Source of the DNA: JAGRKR01 sp041397725
Lineage (GTDB): Bacteria; Pseudomonadota; Alphaproteobacteria; Rhizobiales; Hyphomicrobiaceae
NCBI GenBank assembly: GCA_041397725.1
Contig: JAWKVZ010000001.1
Span: 868,001-932,000 of the forward strand
DNA: 64,000 nucleotides
Direction: 5' to 3'
Shown: positions 26,189-35,456 of the stretch, one piece after another
How the letters are laid out: each line of letters opens with the position of its first letter
How positions within the stretch are numbered: position 1 is the stretch's first letter
Position numbers and translations under genes: made by a program
Notes under the pieces: generated by a model
Seen by the model: only the letters and a program-made list of their open reading frames with translations
Told to the model about the DNA's origin: nothing
Databases searched by the model: none

Positions 26189-27385
26189 CGTGGTCAGCCT
26201 CCCCTCAAGGCGCGCATCCGGCCGGCATGGGCCGAGGCCCGCCAGCCGAGTCGTGACCCGCCATGCCGTGCCCGCGCAGGCCTGCCCCTCGAGGCTGACT
26301 CGGACGATGGCGGAGCGGCATACGCGAACCTTCGCAGTCGCGAGAATACCCGGGATTATCACCTGAGCCTGCGCGTGGCGCCCGCGATGGCAGCGCCCGG
26401 CACCCCCCTCCAAACCGATCGTACGCCAGACGGGACCCCGATCTGTGATCATTGCATGGCACAGCCGTTAACATATCTTTTCATACTCGACAGTACAGTC
26501 GACGCTACGGACTTCCGACTGCGATGATGCAATAGGATCACACATCCCTTGCGCGCGCGGCCGTCTGGCCGTAAGTAGAAGGTCCCGAGAATCCCGACCT
26601 TTCGTCTGTTCCGGGCGTCAGTATTGCCACGCACCACCCGTTGAGGCAGGCAAGCACCGTTGATGCAGGACGATCGGCGAACGGAGACGTCGAGTTTCCG
26701 GGACCAGGAGGTTCGACAGCGCCCCGCAACGAGCAGCCTCGCTCCGCGTGGCGATTTGTTTGGGCGATGAACGGCCTCCAGTTTGTTTGGATTTGGCCGG
26801 ATGGCAAGCGACTTGAGCCGCGACGCGGTCGCAGGTCGGACATTGCCGTACGTTTCCCGTTTGTCGAACCGAAGTGGTCGCACAGCGGATCAGGTAATCC
26901 GGCGGAATATTGCTCAAACCGTTCGCGGCTCAGCCGTCGAGCGGGCGCGGTTCGCCTCAGCCGGTTGCCTTTCGACGCCCGGCCGAGCCTCTCGAAGGAG
27001 AGGACTGCGCGCAACTTCATGCCCATGGCATGTGCCATGGGAGCGATGACGGCGCCGAGATCGTCCGCGATGCGAAAGCGCCGCAACCCGATAGAGCCAT
27101 GAACAGCACGTTCGCAGTGCCGATCGACACCGTGCTCGCCGAGAGATCGGCGGAGCAGTCGTCGCGCGCTGCGGAGGTGGCCGTCGGAGGTAGCGGGCGA
27201 GGCAGTCCTCGCGCCTTGCGACCCTCGGCCCCGGCGTGCCGTTTTCATCCCGACACAGCCAGCATTCACGCCCACACACTCAGCTTGAAACAAGTGCGCC
27301 AGACCGCCTTCCCACACCCGCAGCCGCCCTTACAGGCCTTGGCAGCGAGCCGGATGCGGAACAGGCGCCGCAAGGATACACTGCT
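26189..27385. other. Long non-coding region between the amidase and rne
   Basis: About 1.2 kb between the divergent amidase and RNase E genes, with no ORF showing the codon bias of the neighbours. About 930 bases immediately before rne could be its 5' leader. An A+T-richer patch lies at 26461-26510. The palindrome at 27022-27041 and two GGAGGT motifs (27172-27190) are the visible features. Confidence 0.55.
27022..27041 (+). repeat. Perfect palindrome in the rne leader region
   Basis: CCCATGGC-ATGT-GCCATGGG, eight paired bases around a four-base loop (or nine with a two-base loop), about 345 bases before the rne start codon. As RNA it would be a stable hairpin. RNase E leaders in enterobacteria contain hairpins that mediate autoregulation; a similar role here is a guess. 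Confidence 0.5.
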
Positions 27386-30322
27386 ATGTCTCAGAACAAG
27401 ATGCTTATCGATGCCACCCACCCGGAGGAGACCCGGGTGGTGGTCCTGCGGGACGGACGGGTAGAGGAATTCGACTACGAATCCGCCGCCCGCAAACTCC
27501 TGCGCGGCAATATTTATCTGGCCAAAGTCACGCGCGTCGAGCCGTCGCTGCAGGCGGCCTTCGTCGACTACGGCGGCAACCGCCACGGTTTCCTGGCCTT
27601 CAACGAGATCCACCCCGACTACTATCAGATCCCCATCGCCGATCGGCAGGCCCTCCTCCAGGAAGAGGCCGAGGAAGAGGCACGGGACGAGGAAGAGGTC
27701 GAGGCCCACATCAGCGGGCGTCGCGGCGGTCGCGACGAGTCCCGCGGCTCCCGGCACGACGCGGAGGCCCCGGCAGAGTCCGATGGCAGCCCGCAGCACC
27801 GGGACGACGGTTACGACACCCCCCCGGCGGACATTCCCGGCTCCGGCCCCCAGCCGACCCTCGAAGGTCCCGCCAGCATCAGCGAGCGGACGGGCCTCGA
27901 CGAGCCCCGCCAGGCCTCGGATGTGCCGGCCGCAGCCGAGTACCACGAGACGGCCCCCGCCACCGAGCCCGACGCATCCGCCGACGCTGAGGACGTGCCG
28001 GAGCCGCGTGGCCTGGTCGAGGACACCGGCCTTATCGAGATCGAGTCGGTCGACGGCCCGGAGAACGGCGAAGCCGTGCCCGTCGAGGAGGTCGGCTCCG
28101 AGGATGCACTGGAGGAGGTGCCCGAGCGTCCGCGTCGGCGGCGGGCCCGCAGCTACAAGATCCAGGAAGTCATCAAGCGCCGCCAGATCATTCTCGTGCA
28201 GGTCGTCAAGGAGGAGCGCGGCAACAAGGGCGCCGCACTCACCACTTACCTGTCGCTGGCCGGACGCTACACGGTCCTCATGCCCAATACGGCCCGTGGC
28301 GGCGGCATCAGCCGCAAGATCACCAATCCGACCGACCGCAGGCGCCTGAAGAAGATCGCCGAGGAGCTCGAGGTGCCGGAGGGCATGGGCCTGATCATCC
28401 GCACGGCCGGCGCAGCGCGCACCAAGGCGGAGATCAAACGCGACTTCGAGTACCTGCTCAGGCTGTGGGAAAGCGTGCGCGACCTGACGTTGCAGTCGAC
28501 GGCGCCGGCGCTCGTCTACGAGGAAGGCGACCTCATCAAGCGCTCGATCCGCGACCTCTACACCAAGGAGATCGACGAGATCGTCGTTGCCGGCGGCAAC
28601 GCCCACTCCGAGGCGCGCGAGTTCATGCGCATGCTCATGCCGAGCCACGCCAAGAACGTCGTGACCTACGAGGCGCCCGAGCCGCTCTTCACGAAATTCC
28701 AGATCGAGCGCCAGCTCAACGCGCTGTTCAGCCCCTATGTGCACTTGCGCTCCGGCGGCTATCTCGTGATCAACCAGACCGAGGCGCTGGTCTCCATCGA
28801 CATCAACTCCGGCAAGTCCACGCGCGAGTTCTCGATCGAGGAAACGGCCCTCAACACCAATCTCGAGGCCGCTGACGAGATCGCCCGCCAACTGAAGCTG
28901 CGTGACCTCGCCGGCCTGATCGTCATCGACTTCATCGACATGGAGGAGAAGCGCAACAACCGTGCCGTCGAACGGCGGCTCAAGGATGCCTTGCGCTTCG
29001 ACCGTGCCCGCATCCAGGTCGGCCATATCAGCCACTTCGGCCTGCTCGAGATGTCGCGTCAGCGCCTGCGCACAGGCGTGCTGGAAGGCTCGACCTCCCA
29101 GTGCCCGCACTGCCTTGGCACGGGCGTCATCCGCTCGACCGAGTCCGTGGCGCTCGCGGTGTTGCGCGCGCTCGAGGACCTGCTGATGGCGGGCGAGCGC
29201 GCCCACCTCTCGGCAACCGCCGCGACGCCGGTTGCGCTCTACATCCTCAACCAGAAGCGCGCCTTCATCAACGACATGGAGAGCCGCCACGGCAACAGCA
29301 TCACGATCGTCGGCAGCGACCGCTTGCAGGGCGCCAACTTCACCATCGAGAAGATGGCCGGCGGCGAGGCCGCCGAGCCGGCCGCCCAGCGCACCGCCGT
29401 CAAGATGGAGTGGGGCTTCGACGAGGCCGAGACCACGCCCGCCGCACGCGAGGGCGAGGGCGACCCGGCCCGGCGCAAATCGCGGCGGCGGCGCCGTCGC
29501 CGCGACCGTGACGAAGAGACGATGGTGGGCGACGAGGGGCACAACGGCTCGCGCGAGCACACGCGCGAGGCCCATGGGCGCCATCACGAGCACGCCGAGC
29601 CGCATGATCACGACCATGACGAGCCCGACGAGGATGCCGCCGAGCCGCGCGAGAGCCAGGCCGGCGGCGAGGGTGGGCGCGAGCAGAGCCGCGATGGCGA
29701 AGAGCGGCGCGGCCGGCGCTCGCGGCGGCGCGGGCGCCGTGGGGGGCGGCGCAACCGCACGGACATGCCGCCGACCGGCCAGGATGCTGCCGGTGGGCCG
29801 CGTGCAGGCGAACGGACGCCCTCCGACGACACCGACCGCGAGACGCCCACGGCGAGCGGCCCTGCCGACACGCCGGAGCCGGCCCTCGATCATCTCGAGC
29901 GCTTCGGTTTCTACACCGCACCGATTGCTGCCGCGCCAAGCCGGCGCCAGCCGCGGGCTACCGTCGAGGACAGGCCGGCGGCTGCCGAGGACAAGCGGGC
30001 TGCCCGCGCGCCCGAGGTGAAGAGCACGAGCGAGACGCCCCACAACGGCGGCTGGCCAGCCTCTCGAGCCGAGGACAGCAGCGAGAGCGGCACGAAGCCG
30101 AGCGAGGCGGAGAGCAAGTTCGGCGTGCTTGGCGACGAGCCCTCGCTCGTCACCGCGACGGTGGAGCCACCGGGTGGCGGAAGCATGCCCTCGCCCGCAC
30201 TGACGGCGGAACCGCCGGTCGTCGTGACGGTTGCGGCCGAGCCGGCGCCGAGCCCCGCTGCCGAGCCAAGCCCGGAGCCGAGCAAGCCGGCCAAACGGGG
30301 CTGGTGGCAGCGCAGCTCCTGA
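27386..30322 (+). CDS. rne: Ribonuclease E
   Basis: A 978-residue RNase E, the endonuclease that starts mRNA decay and processes stable RNAs. The N-terminal S1 domain is split by a ~170-residue acidic, Glu/Asp/Pro-rich insertion (about residues 92-255), as in other alphaproteobacteria. The catalytic DNase I-like core has the metal ligands D472 (SIDINSGKS) and D515 (IVIDFIDMEE), 43 apart as in E. coli D303/D346. The zinc-link is CPHC at 573-576. The C-terminal ~380 residues are disordered, with Arg-rich patches (RRKSRRRRRRRDRD and RRGRRSRRRGRRGGRRN) likely to bind RNA and degradosome partners. Start ATG follows AAGGA. Confidence 0.95.
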   Translation: MSQNKMLIDATHPEETRVVVLRDGRVEEFDYESAARKLLRGNIYLAKVTRVEPSLQAAFVDYGGNRHGFLAFNEIHPDYYQIPIADRQALLQEEAEEEARDEEEVEAHISGRRGGRDESRGSRHDAEAPAESDGSPQHRDDGYDTPPADIPGSGPQPTLEGPASISERTGLDEPRQASDVPAAAEYHETAPATEPDASADAEDVPEPRGLVEDTGLIEIESVDGPENGEAVPVEEVGSEDALEEVPERPRRRRARSYKIQEVIKRRQIILVQVVKEERGNKGAALTTYLSLAGRYTVLMPNTARGGGISRKITNPTDRRRLKKIAEELEVPEGMGLIIRTAGAARTKAEIKRDFEYLLRLWESVRDLTLQSTAPALVYEEGDLIKRSIRDLYTKEIDEIVVAGGNAHSEAREFMRMLMPSHAKNVVTYEAPEPLFTKFQIERQLNALFSPYVHLRSGGYLVINQTEALVSIDINSGKSTREFSIEETALNTNLEAADEIARQLKLRDLAGLIVIDFIDMEEKRNNRAVERRLKDALRFDRARIQVGHISHFGLLEMSRQRLRTGVLEGSTSQCPHCLGTGVIRSTESVALAVLRALEDLLMAGERAHLSATAATPVALYILNQKRAFINDMESRHGNSITIVGSDRLQGANFTIEKMAGGEAAEPAAQRTAVKMEWGFDEAETTPAAREGEGDPARRKSRRRRRRRDRDEETMVGDEGHNGSREHTREAHGRHHEHAEPHDHDHDEPDEDAAEPRESQAGGEGGREQSRDGEERRGRRSRRRGRRGGRRNRTDMPPTGQDAAGGPRAGERTPSDDTDRETPTASGPADTPEPALDHLERFGFYTAPIAAAPSRRQPRATVEDRPAAAEDKRAARAPEVKSTSETPHNGGWPASRAEDSSESGTKPSEAESKFGVLGDEPSLVTATVEPPGGGSMPSPALTAEPPVVVTVAAEPAPSPAAEPSPEPSKPAKRGWWQRSS

Positions 30323-30346
30323 TCGCGCTGGACGATGAACGCGGAC

Positions 30347-30373
30347 GATGGACGCGCGTCACGCGCGTCCATC
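30347..30373. terminator. 27-base palindrome between convergent rne and aminotransferase genes
   Basis: GATGGACGCGCGT and its exact reverse complement flank a single C (30360), 13-base arms in all. It starts 25 bases after the rne stop and ends 15 bases before the convergent aminotransferase stop. No T-run follows on either strand, so it is either a bidirectional terminator of the U-poor kind or an mRNA 3'-end stabiliser. Confidence 0.55.
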
Positions 30374-30387
30374 CCGACGGCGCCCTG

Positions 30388-31599
30388 CTAGCTCCGCGCG
30401 CCGTGCGCCCACGTGACGAGGCGCGCTGTGGCCTCGCGCATGGCCTCGGTGCTGCCGGCGTAGGAGAAGCGCAGATAACTCGCGCCGCGCTCGGCATCGA
30501 AGTCGGCGCCGGGCGTGACGGCGACCCCGGCCTCATCCAGCAGCCGACGTGACAGGGCCAGACTGTCGGCGCCGAGATGGTCCGAGCGCGCGTAGAGGTA
30601 GAAGGCGCCATCGGCAGGCGCCAGCTCCGTCAGGCCGGCCTCGGCCAGACCAGCGAGCAGGATGGCGCGATTGGCGGCATAGACCTCCCGGTTGCGCTCG
30701 AGCTCGTCACGGGCCTCCATGGCGGCCAGCGCCGCCACCTGCGAGATGGCCGGCGCGGAGATATAGAGGTTCTGTTGCAGGCGCTCGAGCGGACGCACCA
30801 GGCGCTCCGGCACGATCATCCAGCCGACCCGCCAGCCGGTCATCGAGAAATACTTCGAGAAGCTGTTGATGACGATGGCGTCCTCGCTGAAAGCGAGAGC
30901 TGTCTGCGCGGGCCGGTCGTAGGTCAGCCCGTGATAGATCTCGTCCGAGATGAACCACAGGCCATGGCGTCGACAGACTCCGGCGATCTCGGCGAGCGGC
31001 TCGGGCAGCAGCATGGTGCCCGTCGGATTGGCCGGGCTCGCCAGGAGCAGACCGTCGATGCGGCCTTGACGCGCCAGCGTTGCCACCATGTCCGCCGTCG
31101 GCATCCAGCGGGTTTGCGGCCCCGTGATGATCGAGACGGGCTCGCAGCCGAGCGCGGTCGCGATATGGCGGTAGCAGGGATAGCCGGGGACCGGCAGCGC
31201 CACCCTGCCGCCGCGCTCGAAGGCAGCGAGGAACGCGAGCACGAACCCGGCCGACGAGCCCGTCGTGACGACGACCCGCGCGGGATCGACGGCGATCCCG
31301 TACTGCTCCTGATAATGCCGAGCGATGCGGGCCCGCAACGACGGCAGTCCCAGCGCCTCCGTATAGCCGAGCTGCGCGCCCCGCGAGAGCGCCTCGATGG
31401 CCGCCCGCTGAGCGGCGGCAGGCGCCGGCGTCGCCGGCTGCCCGACCTCCATGTGAACAACGGACAATCCCTGGGCTTCCCGCAGGTTCGCGTCCCGCAT
31501 GACATCCATGACGATGAAGGCGTCGATGGCGCTGCGCGATGATGCTTCAGGGTGTCGCGCCCCCTCGCCTGTCTCGCCGCCGCCGCTGAATTCGCCCAT
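30388..31599 (-). CDS. Class I/II pyridoxal-phosphate aminotransferase
   Basis: A 403-residue fold-type I aminotransferase of the aspartate-aminotransferase group. The PLP lysine is K249 in INSFSKYFSMTGWRVGW. Supporting motifs are VTTGSSAGFVLAF (phosphate-binding loop), LLASPANPTGTML, FISDEIYHGLTY and the C-terminal SYLRFSYAGS carrying the carboxylate-binding Arg. The exact amino-acid substrate cannot be told. I prefer MGEFSGGGET at 31599, with GGGGAG nine bases before it, over an ATG 27 bases upstream that lacks a ribosome binding site. It converges with rne. Confidence 0.88.
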   Translation of the reverse strand: MGEFSGGGETGEGARHPEASSRSAIDAFIVMDVMRDANLREAQGLSVVHMEVGQPATPAPAAAQRAAIEALSRGAQLGYTEALGLPSLRARIARHYQEQYGIAVDPARVVVTTGSSAGFVLAFLAAFERGGRVALPVPGYPCYRHIATALGCEPVSIITGPQTRWMPTADMVATLARQGRIDGLLLASPANPTGTMLLPEPLAEIAGVCRRHGLWFISDEIYHGLTYDRPAQTALAFSEDAIVINSFSKYFSMTGWRVGWMIVPERLVRPLERLQQNLYISAPAISQVAALAAMEARDELERNREVYAANRAILLAGLAEAGLTELAPADGAFYLYARSDHLGADSLALSRRLLDEAGVAVTPGADFDAERGASYLRFSYAGSTEAMREATARLVTWAHGARS

Positions 31600-32004
31600 G
31601 CCCTCGCTCCCCTGCCGAGCAGCCATACCCCGGACCGCCTTGCTGTCGCCTCAATACCGCGTCGGAATGCTCCGCGGCGACTGATTTGTCAGCACCTTTT
31701 CGCGTTGCCCCGCGTCCGACGTGGCCATCAGCGCACAGTCGGCGACCTTTCGGCGCAAGTGAGGCTTGGCAAGCCAGGGCGCGCGTTACCATGTAGTATC
31801 CGTTCGTGCGTTTGCCGGTAGAGTGTGTACGCTCTCGAGGGACGCACAGTTGCGAACCTGCGAAGGGGCGCCCACACTCGAGAACGAAGTGGTCGTGTGC
31901 GATCGGCGCCGATGACGCAAGCGCTTTGCGCCGCCAACGCGATGGATCGCACGAGAGGCAGGGCACGGTTCGTGCCCCGGAAACCCGTCACATCAGGGCC
32001 AACC
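31600..32004. other. Intergenic region before the M48 protease
   Basis: About 400 bases between divergent genes. An open frame runs from 31825 into the protease gene, but its N-terminal part lacks a signal peptide pattern and has poor codon bias, so I treat it as untranslated. No clear promoter hexamers. Confidence 0.4.
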
Positions 32005-33429
32005 ATGACCTTGACGAGCACGACTGCCCTTCCCCGCTCCCGTCCGCGCCAGCCGCGCCTGCGCGAGCGCCTGCTCGCCATGGTGGCGGGCGTGGCGGTG
32101 CTCAGCGCCAGCGCGCTGCCAGCCAAGGCGCAGCGCCTGCCCGAGATCCGCGATACGGAGATCGAGCGCCTGCTGCGCGATTACGCGCAGCCCATCCTGC
32201 GCGTTGCCGGGCAGGCGTCGCAGAACGTCGCTGTGCGGATCATCAAGAACGACTCGTTCAATGCCTTCGTGATCGACGGCAGCAACATTTTCCTCAACAC
32301 CGGCACGCTGCTGATCTCCGAGACGCCTAATCAGGTCATCGGCGTCATTGCCCATGAGACCGGCCATATCTCCAACGGCCATCTGGCGCGCCTCAGAGCC
32401 AAGATTCGCGACGACACGACTCGCAGCCTCATCATGAAGGTGCTCGGCATCGGTGCTCTGATCGTCGCGGGCGCCTCGGGGCGCGATTCGGCCAAGGAAG
32501 CCGCCGGCGGGCTGGGCAAGTCGATCCTCTACGGCACGGACGACGTGCTCGGTCGCTCGATCCTCTCCTACGTGCGCGCCCAGGAGCAGGAGGCCGATCT
32601 CGCCGCCTTCAAGTTCCTGCACATGACCAAGCAGTCGGCGCGCGGCATGCTCGAGACGTTCGAGCGCTTCGCCAATCAGGAGTACCTGACCGACGCCAAC
32701 AAGGACCCCTATGTCCGCAGCCACCCCCTGGCCACGCAGCGCCTCGCCCAGCTTCGCGATCTCGCACAGCGGAGCCGCTACTTCGAGGTGCGCGACGCCC
32801 CCGAGTTGCAGGCCCGACACGACCTGATGCGAGCGAAGATCGCCGGCTTCACCGAGCCGCCCCAGGTGGTGCTGCGCCGCTACCCGGACAGCGATCAGAG
32901 CCTCGCGGCACGCTATGCCCGCGCCATCGCCCGCAATTGCCAGGGCCGTTGCGCCCGCGCCATCGGCGAGGTCGACGCCCTCATTCGCGAGCGGCCCAGG
33001 AACCCCTATTTCTGGGAGCTCAAGGGCGACCTGCTCTACCGGCAAGGGCGGCCCCACGACGCCATTCCCGCTCTGCGCAAGGCGCTGCAGTTGCTGGGCG
33101 GGGATGCGCCGCTGATCCAGGTGACGCTCGCACAAGCGTTACTTGCGACCAATAACCCGCGTGCTACGGAAGAAGCCTACCGACTGTGCCTCACCGCCAA
33201 GGAACGCGAGCGCCATTATGCGCAAGCCTATTTCCAGCTCGGCGCCGCGCTCTACCGGATGGGCCGGGAGCCCGAATCGCATTGGGCAGCAGCGGAGGCG
33301 CACTATTACTCCGGCGATTTCAAGGAGGCGAAGCGCTTCGCCAAGCGCGCCATGGTCAAGCTCAAGCGGGGCAGCCCCTACTGGAGCCGCGCCAACGAGA
33401 TCGCTACCATGAAACAGCCCAAAATCTGA
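32005..33429 (+). CDS. BepA-like M48 metalloprotease with TPR tail
   Basis: A 474-residue periplasmic zinc protease. A signal peptide (RERLLAMVAGVAVLSASALPAKA) ends near residue 37. The M48 zinc motif is HETGH at residues 117-121 within VIGVIAHETGHISNGHL, and the third-ligand Glu is probably in RAQEQEADLAAFKFL. The C-terminal ~200 residues are TPR-like helices (YFWELKGDLLYRQGRPHDAI, YAQAYFQLGAALYRMG). BepA/YfgC-type proteins help assemble or degrade LptD and other outer-membrane proteins. The start MTLTSTTALP at 32005 puts the signal peptide in the normal position. Confidence 0.9.
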   Translation: MTLTSTTALPRSRPRQPRLRERLLAMVAGVAVLSASALPAKAQRLPEIRDTEIERLLRDYAQPILRVAGQASQNVAVRIIKNDSFNAFVIDGSNIFLNTGTLLISETPNQVIGVIAHETGHISNGHLARLRAKIRDDTTRSLIMKVLGIGALIVAGASGRDSAKEAAGGLGKSILYGTDDVLGRSILSYVRAQEQEADLAAFKFLHMTKQSARGMLETFERFANQEYLTDANKDPYVRSHPLATQRLAQLRDLAQRSRYFEVRDAPELQARHDLMRAKIAGFTEPPQVVLRRYPDSDQSLAARYARAIARNCQGRCARAIGEVDALIRERPRNPYFWELKGDLLYRQGRPHDAIPALRKALQLLGGDAPLIQVTLAQALLATNNPRATEEAYRLCLTAKERERHYAQAYFQLGAALYRMGREPESHWAAAEAHYYSGDFKEAKRFAKRAMVKLKRGSPYWSRANEIATMKQPKI

Positions 33430-33502
33430 ACGATCGTCACTTGAATCGCGTATCCGTAGTCGCCACCTAAGCCCGGTTACATCCCGACAGGAGAACAAGC
33501 GC

Positions 33503-34324
33503 ATGCACCGCGTAGCACGCCCCGGCCGTTTCGCCGAGGCCACCGTCCGCAGCCTCAAGCGCCTCGCCGTCGCCGGCACGTTGGCTCTCGGCACCCTGTC
33601 CCTGGCCGGCGCCCCTGCCTCGGCGGATGCCGCCAAGCCGGCTGCGATGACGCCCGCGCAGAAGGCCGAGATCGAGAAGATCATCCGCGCCTACATTCTC
33701 GAGAACCCCGAGGTCCTGTTCGAGGCCATCGAGGTACACAAGAAGCGGCAGCAGTCGAAGCAGGAAGAGGCCCACAAGAAGCTGATCGTGGCACGGGCGA
33801 AGGAGATCTTCCGCTCCCCCGGCGATTTCGTCTTCGGCAATCCCAAGGGTGACATCACCGTTGTCGAATTCTTCGACTACAACTGCGGGTGGTGCAAGCG
33901 CGCACTCGCCGAGGTTGTCAAGCTGACCAAGTCCGATCCAAAGGTGCGGGTCGTGTTCAAAGAGTTCCCCGTCTTCGGCGGTGAGGATTCCGTGTTCGCG
34001 GCCAAGGCCGCCATCGCCGCCAAGATGCAGGGCAAGTACTTCGAGTACCACACCGCGCTCATGAAGGAGCGTCGGGTGACCAAGGATGTGGCTCTCAAGG
34101 TCGCCCAGCGCGTCGGGCTCGATGTGGCCAAGCTCAAGGGCGACATGGAGAAGCCCGAGGTCGAGGCCGTCATCCAGGGCAACGTGCAGACGGGCCATTC
34201 CCTCGGCATCGAGGGCACGCCCGGCTTCATCGTCGACACCAAGGTCATTCCAGGCTTCATTCCGGGCTCGGCATTCCAGCAGTTGCTGGCCGATATCCGC
34301 AAGAAGGGTTGCCAGACCTGCTGA
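33503..34324 (+). CDS. DsbA/Com1-like thiol-disulfide oxidoreductase
   Basis: A 273-residue periplasmic thioredoxin-fold protein. A signal peptide (about residues 15-43) precedes an N-terminal helical dimerisation segment (EKIIRAYILENPEVLFEAIE) typical of Com1/ScsC-like proteins. The active site is CGWC (C128, C131) in FFDYNCGWCKRAL, and the cis-proline loop is IEGTPGFIV. The protein ends in a second CxxC, C270 and C273 in KKGCQTC. It likely forms or isomerises disulfides in exported proteins. AGGAG precedes the ATG. The terminator at 34377 closes the transcript. Confidence 0.88.
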   Translation: MHRVARPGRFAEATVRSLKRLAVAGTLALGTLSLAGAPASADAAKPAAMTPAQKAEIEKIIRAYILENPEVLFEAIEVHKKRQQSKQEEAHKKLIVARAKEIFRSPGDFVFGNPKGDITVVEFFDYNCGWCKRALAEVVKLTKSDPKVRVVFKEFPVFGGEDSVFAAKAAIAAKMQGKYFEYHTALMKERRVTKDVALKVAQRVGLDVAKLKGDMEKPEVEAVIQGNVQTGHSLGIEGTPGFIVDTKVIPGFIPGSAFQQLLADIRKKGCQTC

Positions 34325-34376
34325 GGCCCGGTCGCGGTCCGGTCGCTCTTCCGGCACGGGCTGAAAGGTGATAAAC

Positions 34377-34410
34377 GGGGCCGCACTGACTGGCGGCCCC
34401 TTTTCCTTTT
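34377..34410 (+). terminator. Rho-independent terminator after the DsbA-like gene
   Basis: GGGGCCGC, an eight-base loop ACTGACTG, then GCGGCCCC, followed directly by TTTTCCTTTT. The stem is perfect over eight pairs. It lies 53 bases after the stop codon and 43 bases before aroQ, isolating the two units. Confidence 0.9.
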
Positions 34411-34452
34411 CCGACGCACCATACGACGCGGTGCAAGCGAGACCGTAGCGAG

Positions 34453-34893
34453 ATGCCCAAGCCCGTATTCGTGCTCAACGGTCCCAATCTCAACATGCTG
34501 GGCGTGCGCGAGCCGGCGATCTATGGATCCGACACGCTCAGCGACATCGAACAGAGGCTGGCGGCGCGCGCCAAGGCGCTTGGAGTGACGATCGACTTCC
34601 GCCAGTCGAACCATGAAGGCGAACTCGTCGGCTGGATCCAGGAGGCCCGCACGGCCGCCAGCGGCCTGATCCTCAATGCAGCCGCCCTGACGCACACGTC
34701 GGTGGCCCTCCTCGACGCCGTCGCCGCATCCGAGCTGGCGACCATCGAGGTGCATCTGTCGAACATCTACAAGCGCGAAGCCTTCCGCCACACCTCCTAC
34801 ATCTCACCCGTGGCGACCGGCGTGATCTGCGGCCTGGGAGCGCTCGGCTACGAGCTGGCCCTCGAGGCGCTGGCCGCCCGCATTCAGGCTTGA
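34453..34893 (+). CDS. aroQ: Type II 3-dehydroquinate dehydratase
   Basis: A 146-residue type II dehydroquinase, third step of the shikimate pathway, normally a dodecamer. The N-terminal LNGPNLNMLGVREPAIYG contains the catalytic Tyr24; the QSNHEGELVGWIQEA segment and the substrate-binding LNAAALTHTSVALLDA are canonical, as is VHLSNIYKREAFRHTSY with the catalytic His region. The stop is followed after 23 bases by the accB start, so aroQ-accB-accC form an operon, an order common in alphaproteobacteria. Confidence 0.96.
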   Translation: MPKPVFVLNGPNLNMLGVREPAIYGSDTLSDIEQRLAARAKALGVTIDFRQSNHEGELVGWIQEARTAASGLILNAAALTHTSVALLDAVAASELATIEVHLSNIYKREAFRHTSYISPVATGVICGLGALGYELALEALAARIQA

Positions 34894-34916
34894 GCGCCGG
34901 CATAGGAACGAAAGAC

Positions 34917-35435
34917 ATGACCAAGGGGCGAATGGGACGAGCGAAAGACATGCCAGAGCGAAAGGACCCCGCGCCGGCGGCAGAGAGCAACGAGAGCGCG
35001 CTCGTGCGCGAACTGGCCGAGCTGCTCACCGAGACCGGGCTCACGGAAATCGAGATCGAGCGTGAGGGCTGGCGCATCCGTGTCGCCAAGACGGCGTTCG
35101 TCGCCCCGACGGCGCATGCCGCGCCCAGCGGGGCCGGCCTGCATGCCTCGCCCGGCCCGGCGACCGCGCCGGCCGCCGCGCCCTCAGATCCGGCCAGCCA
35201 CCCCGGCGCCGTCAAGTCGCCCATGGTCGGCACCGCCTACCGGGCACCCGAACCCAGCGCCTCACCCTTCATCGAGGTGGGCAGCAAGGTGGCCGCCGGC
35301 CAGACGCTGCTCATCATCGAAGCCATGAAGACGATGAACCACATCCCCGCACCGAAGTCCGGCACCGTGGCGGCGATCCTGTTCGAGAACGGTCAACCCG
35401 TCGAGTACGGCGAGCCGCTCGTCATCATCGAATAG
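34917..35435 (+). CDS. accB: Biotin carboxyl carrier protein of acetyl-CoA carboxylase
   Basis: A 172-residue BCCP that carries the carboxybiotin between AccC and AccAD in the first step of fatty-acid synthesis. The biotin-accepting lysine is K138 in IIEAMKTMNHIPA. Residues ~22-60 form the helical N-terminal region that binds AccC; residues ~62-97 are the Ala/Pro-rich flexible linker; the biotinyl domain is 98-172. I chose the ATG at 34917 with AGGA upstream; a TTG at 34890 overlapping the aroQ stop and an ATG at 34950 are alternatives. Confidence 0.94.
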   Translation: MTKGRMGRAKDMPERKDPAPAAESNESALVRELAELLTETGLTEIEIEREGWRIRVAKTAFVAPTAHAAPSGAGLHASPGPATAPAAAPSDPASHPGAVKSPMVGTAYRAPEPSASPFIEVGSKVAAGQTLLIIEAMKTMNHIPAPKSGTVAAILFENGQPVEYGEPLVIIE

Positions 35436-35456
35436 GACGGGGGAACCGCGCGCACC

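Noticed and set aside
26538..27317. A 259-codon open frame on the minus strand in the rne leader region
   Set aside because: No ribosome binding site, poor codon bias compared with neighbours, no recognisable domain, and competing open frames on the other strand, as expected by chance in GC-rich DNA.
31825..32004. N-terminal extension of the M48 protease by 60 codons
   Set aside because: It would bury the signal peptide inside the protein; the start at 32005 places the signal at the N-terminus.
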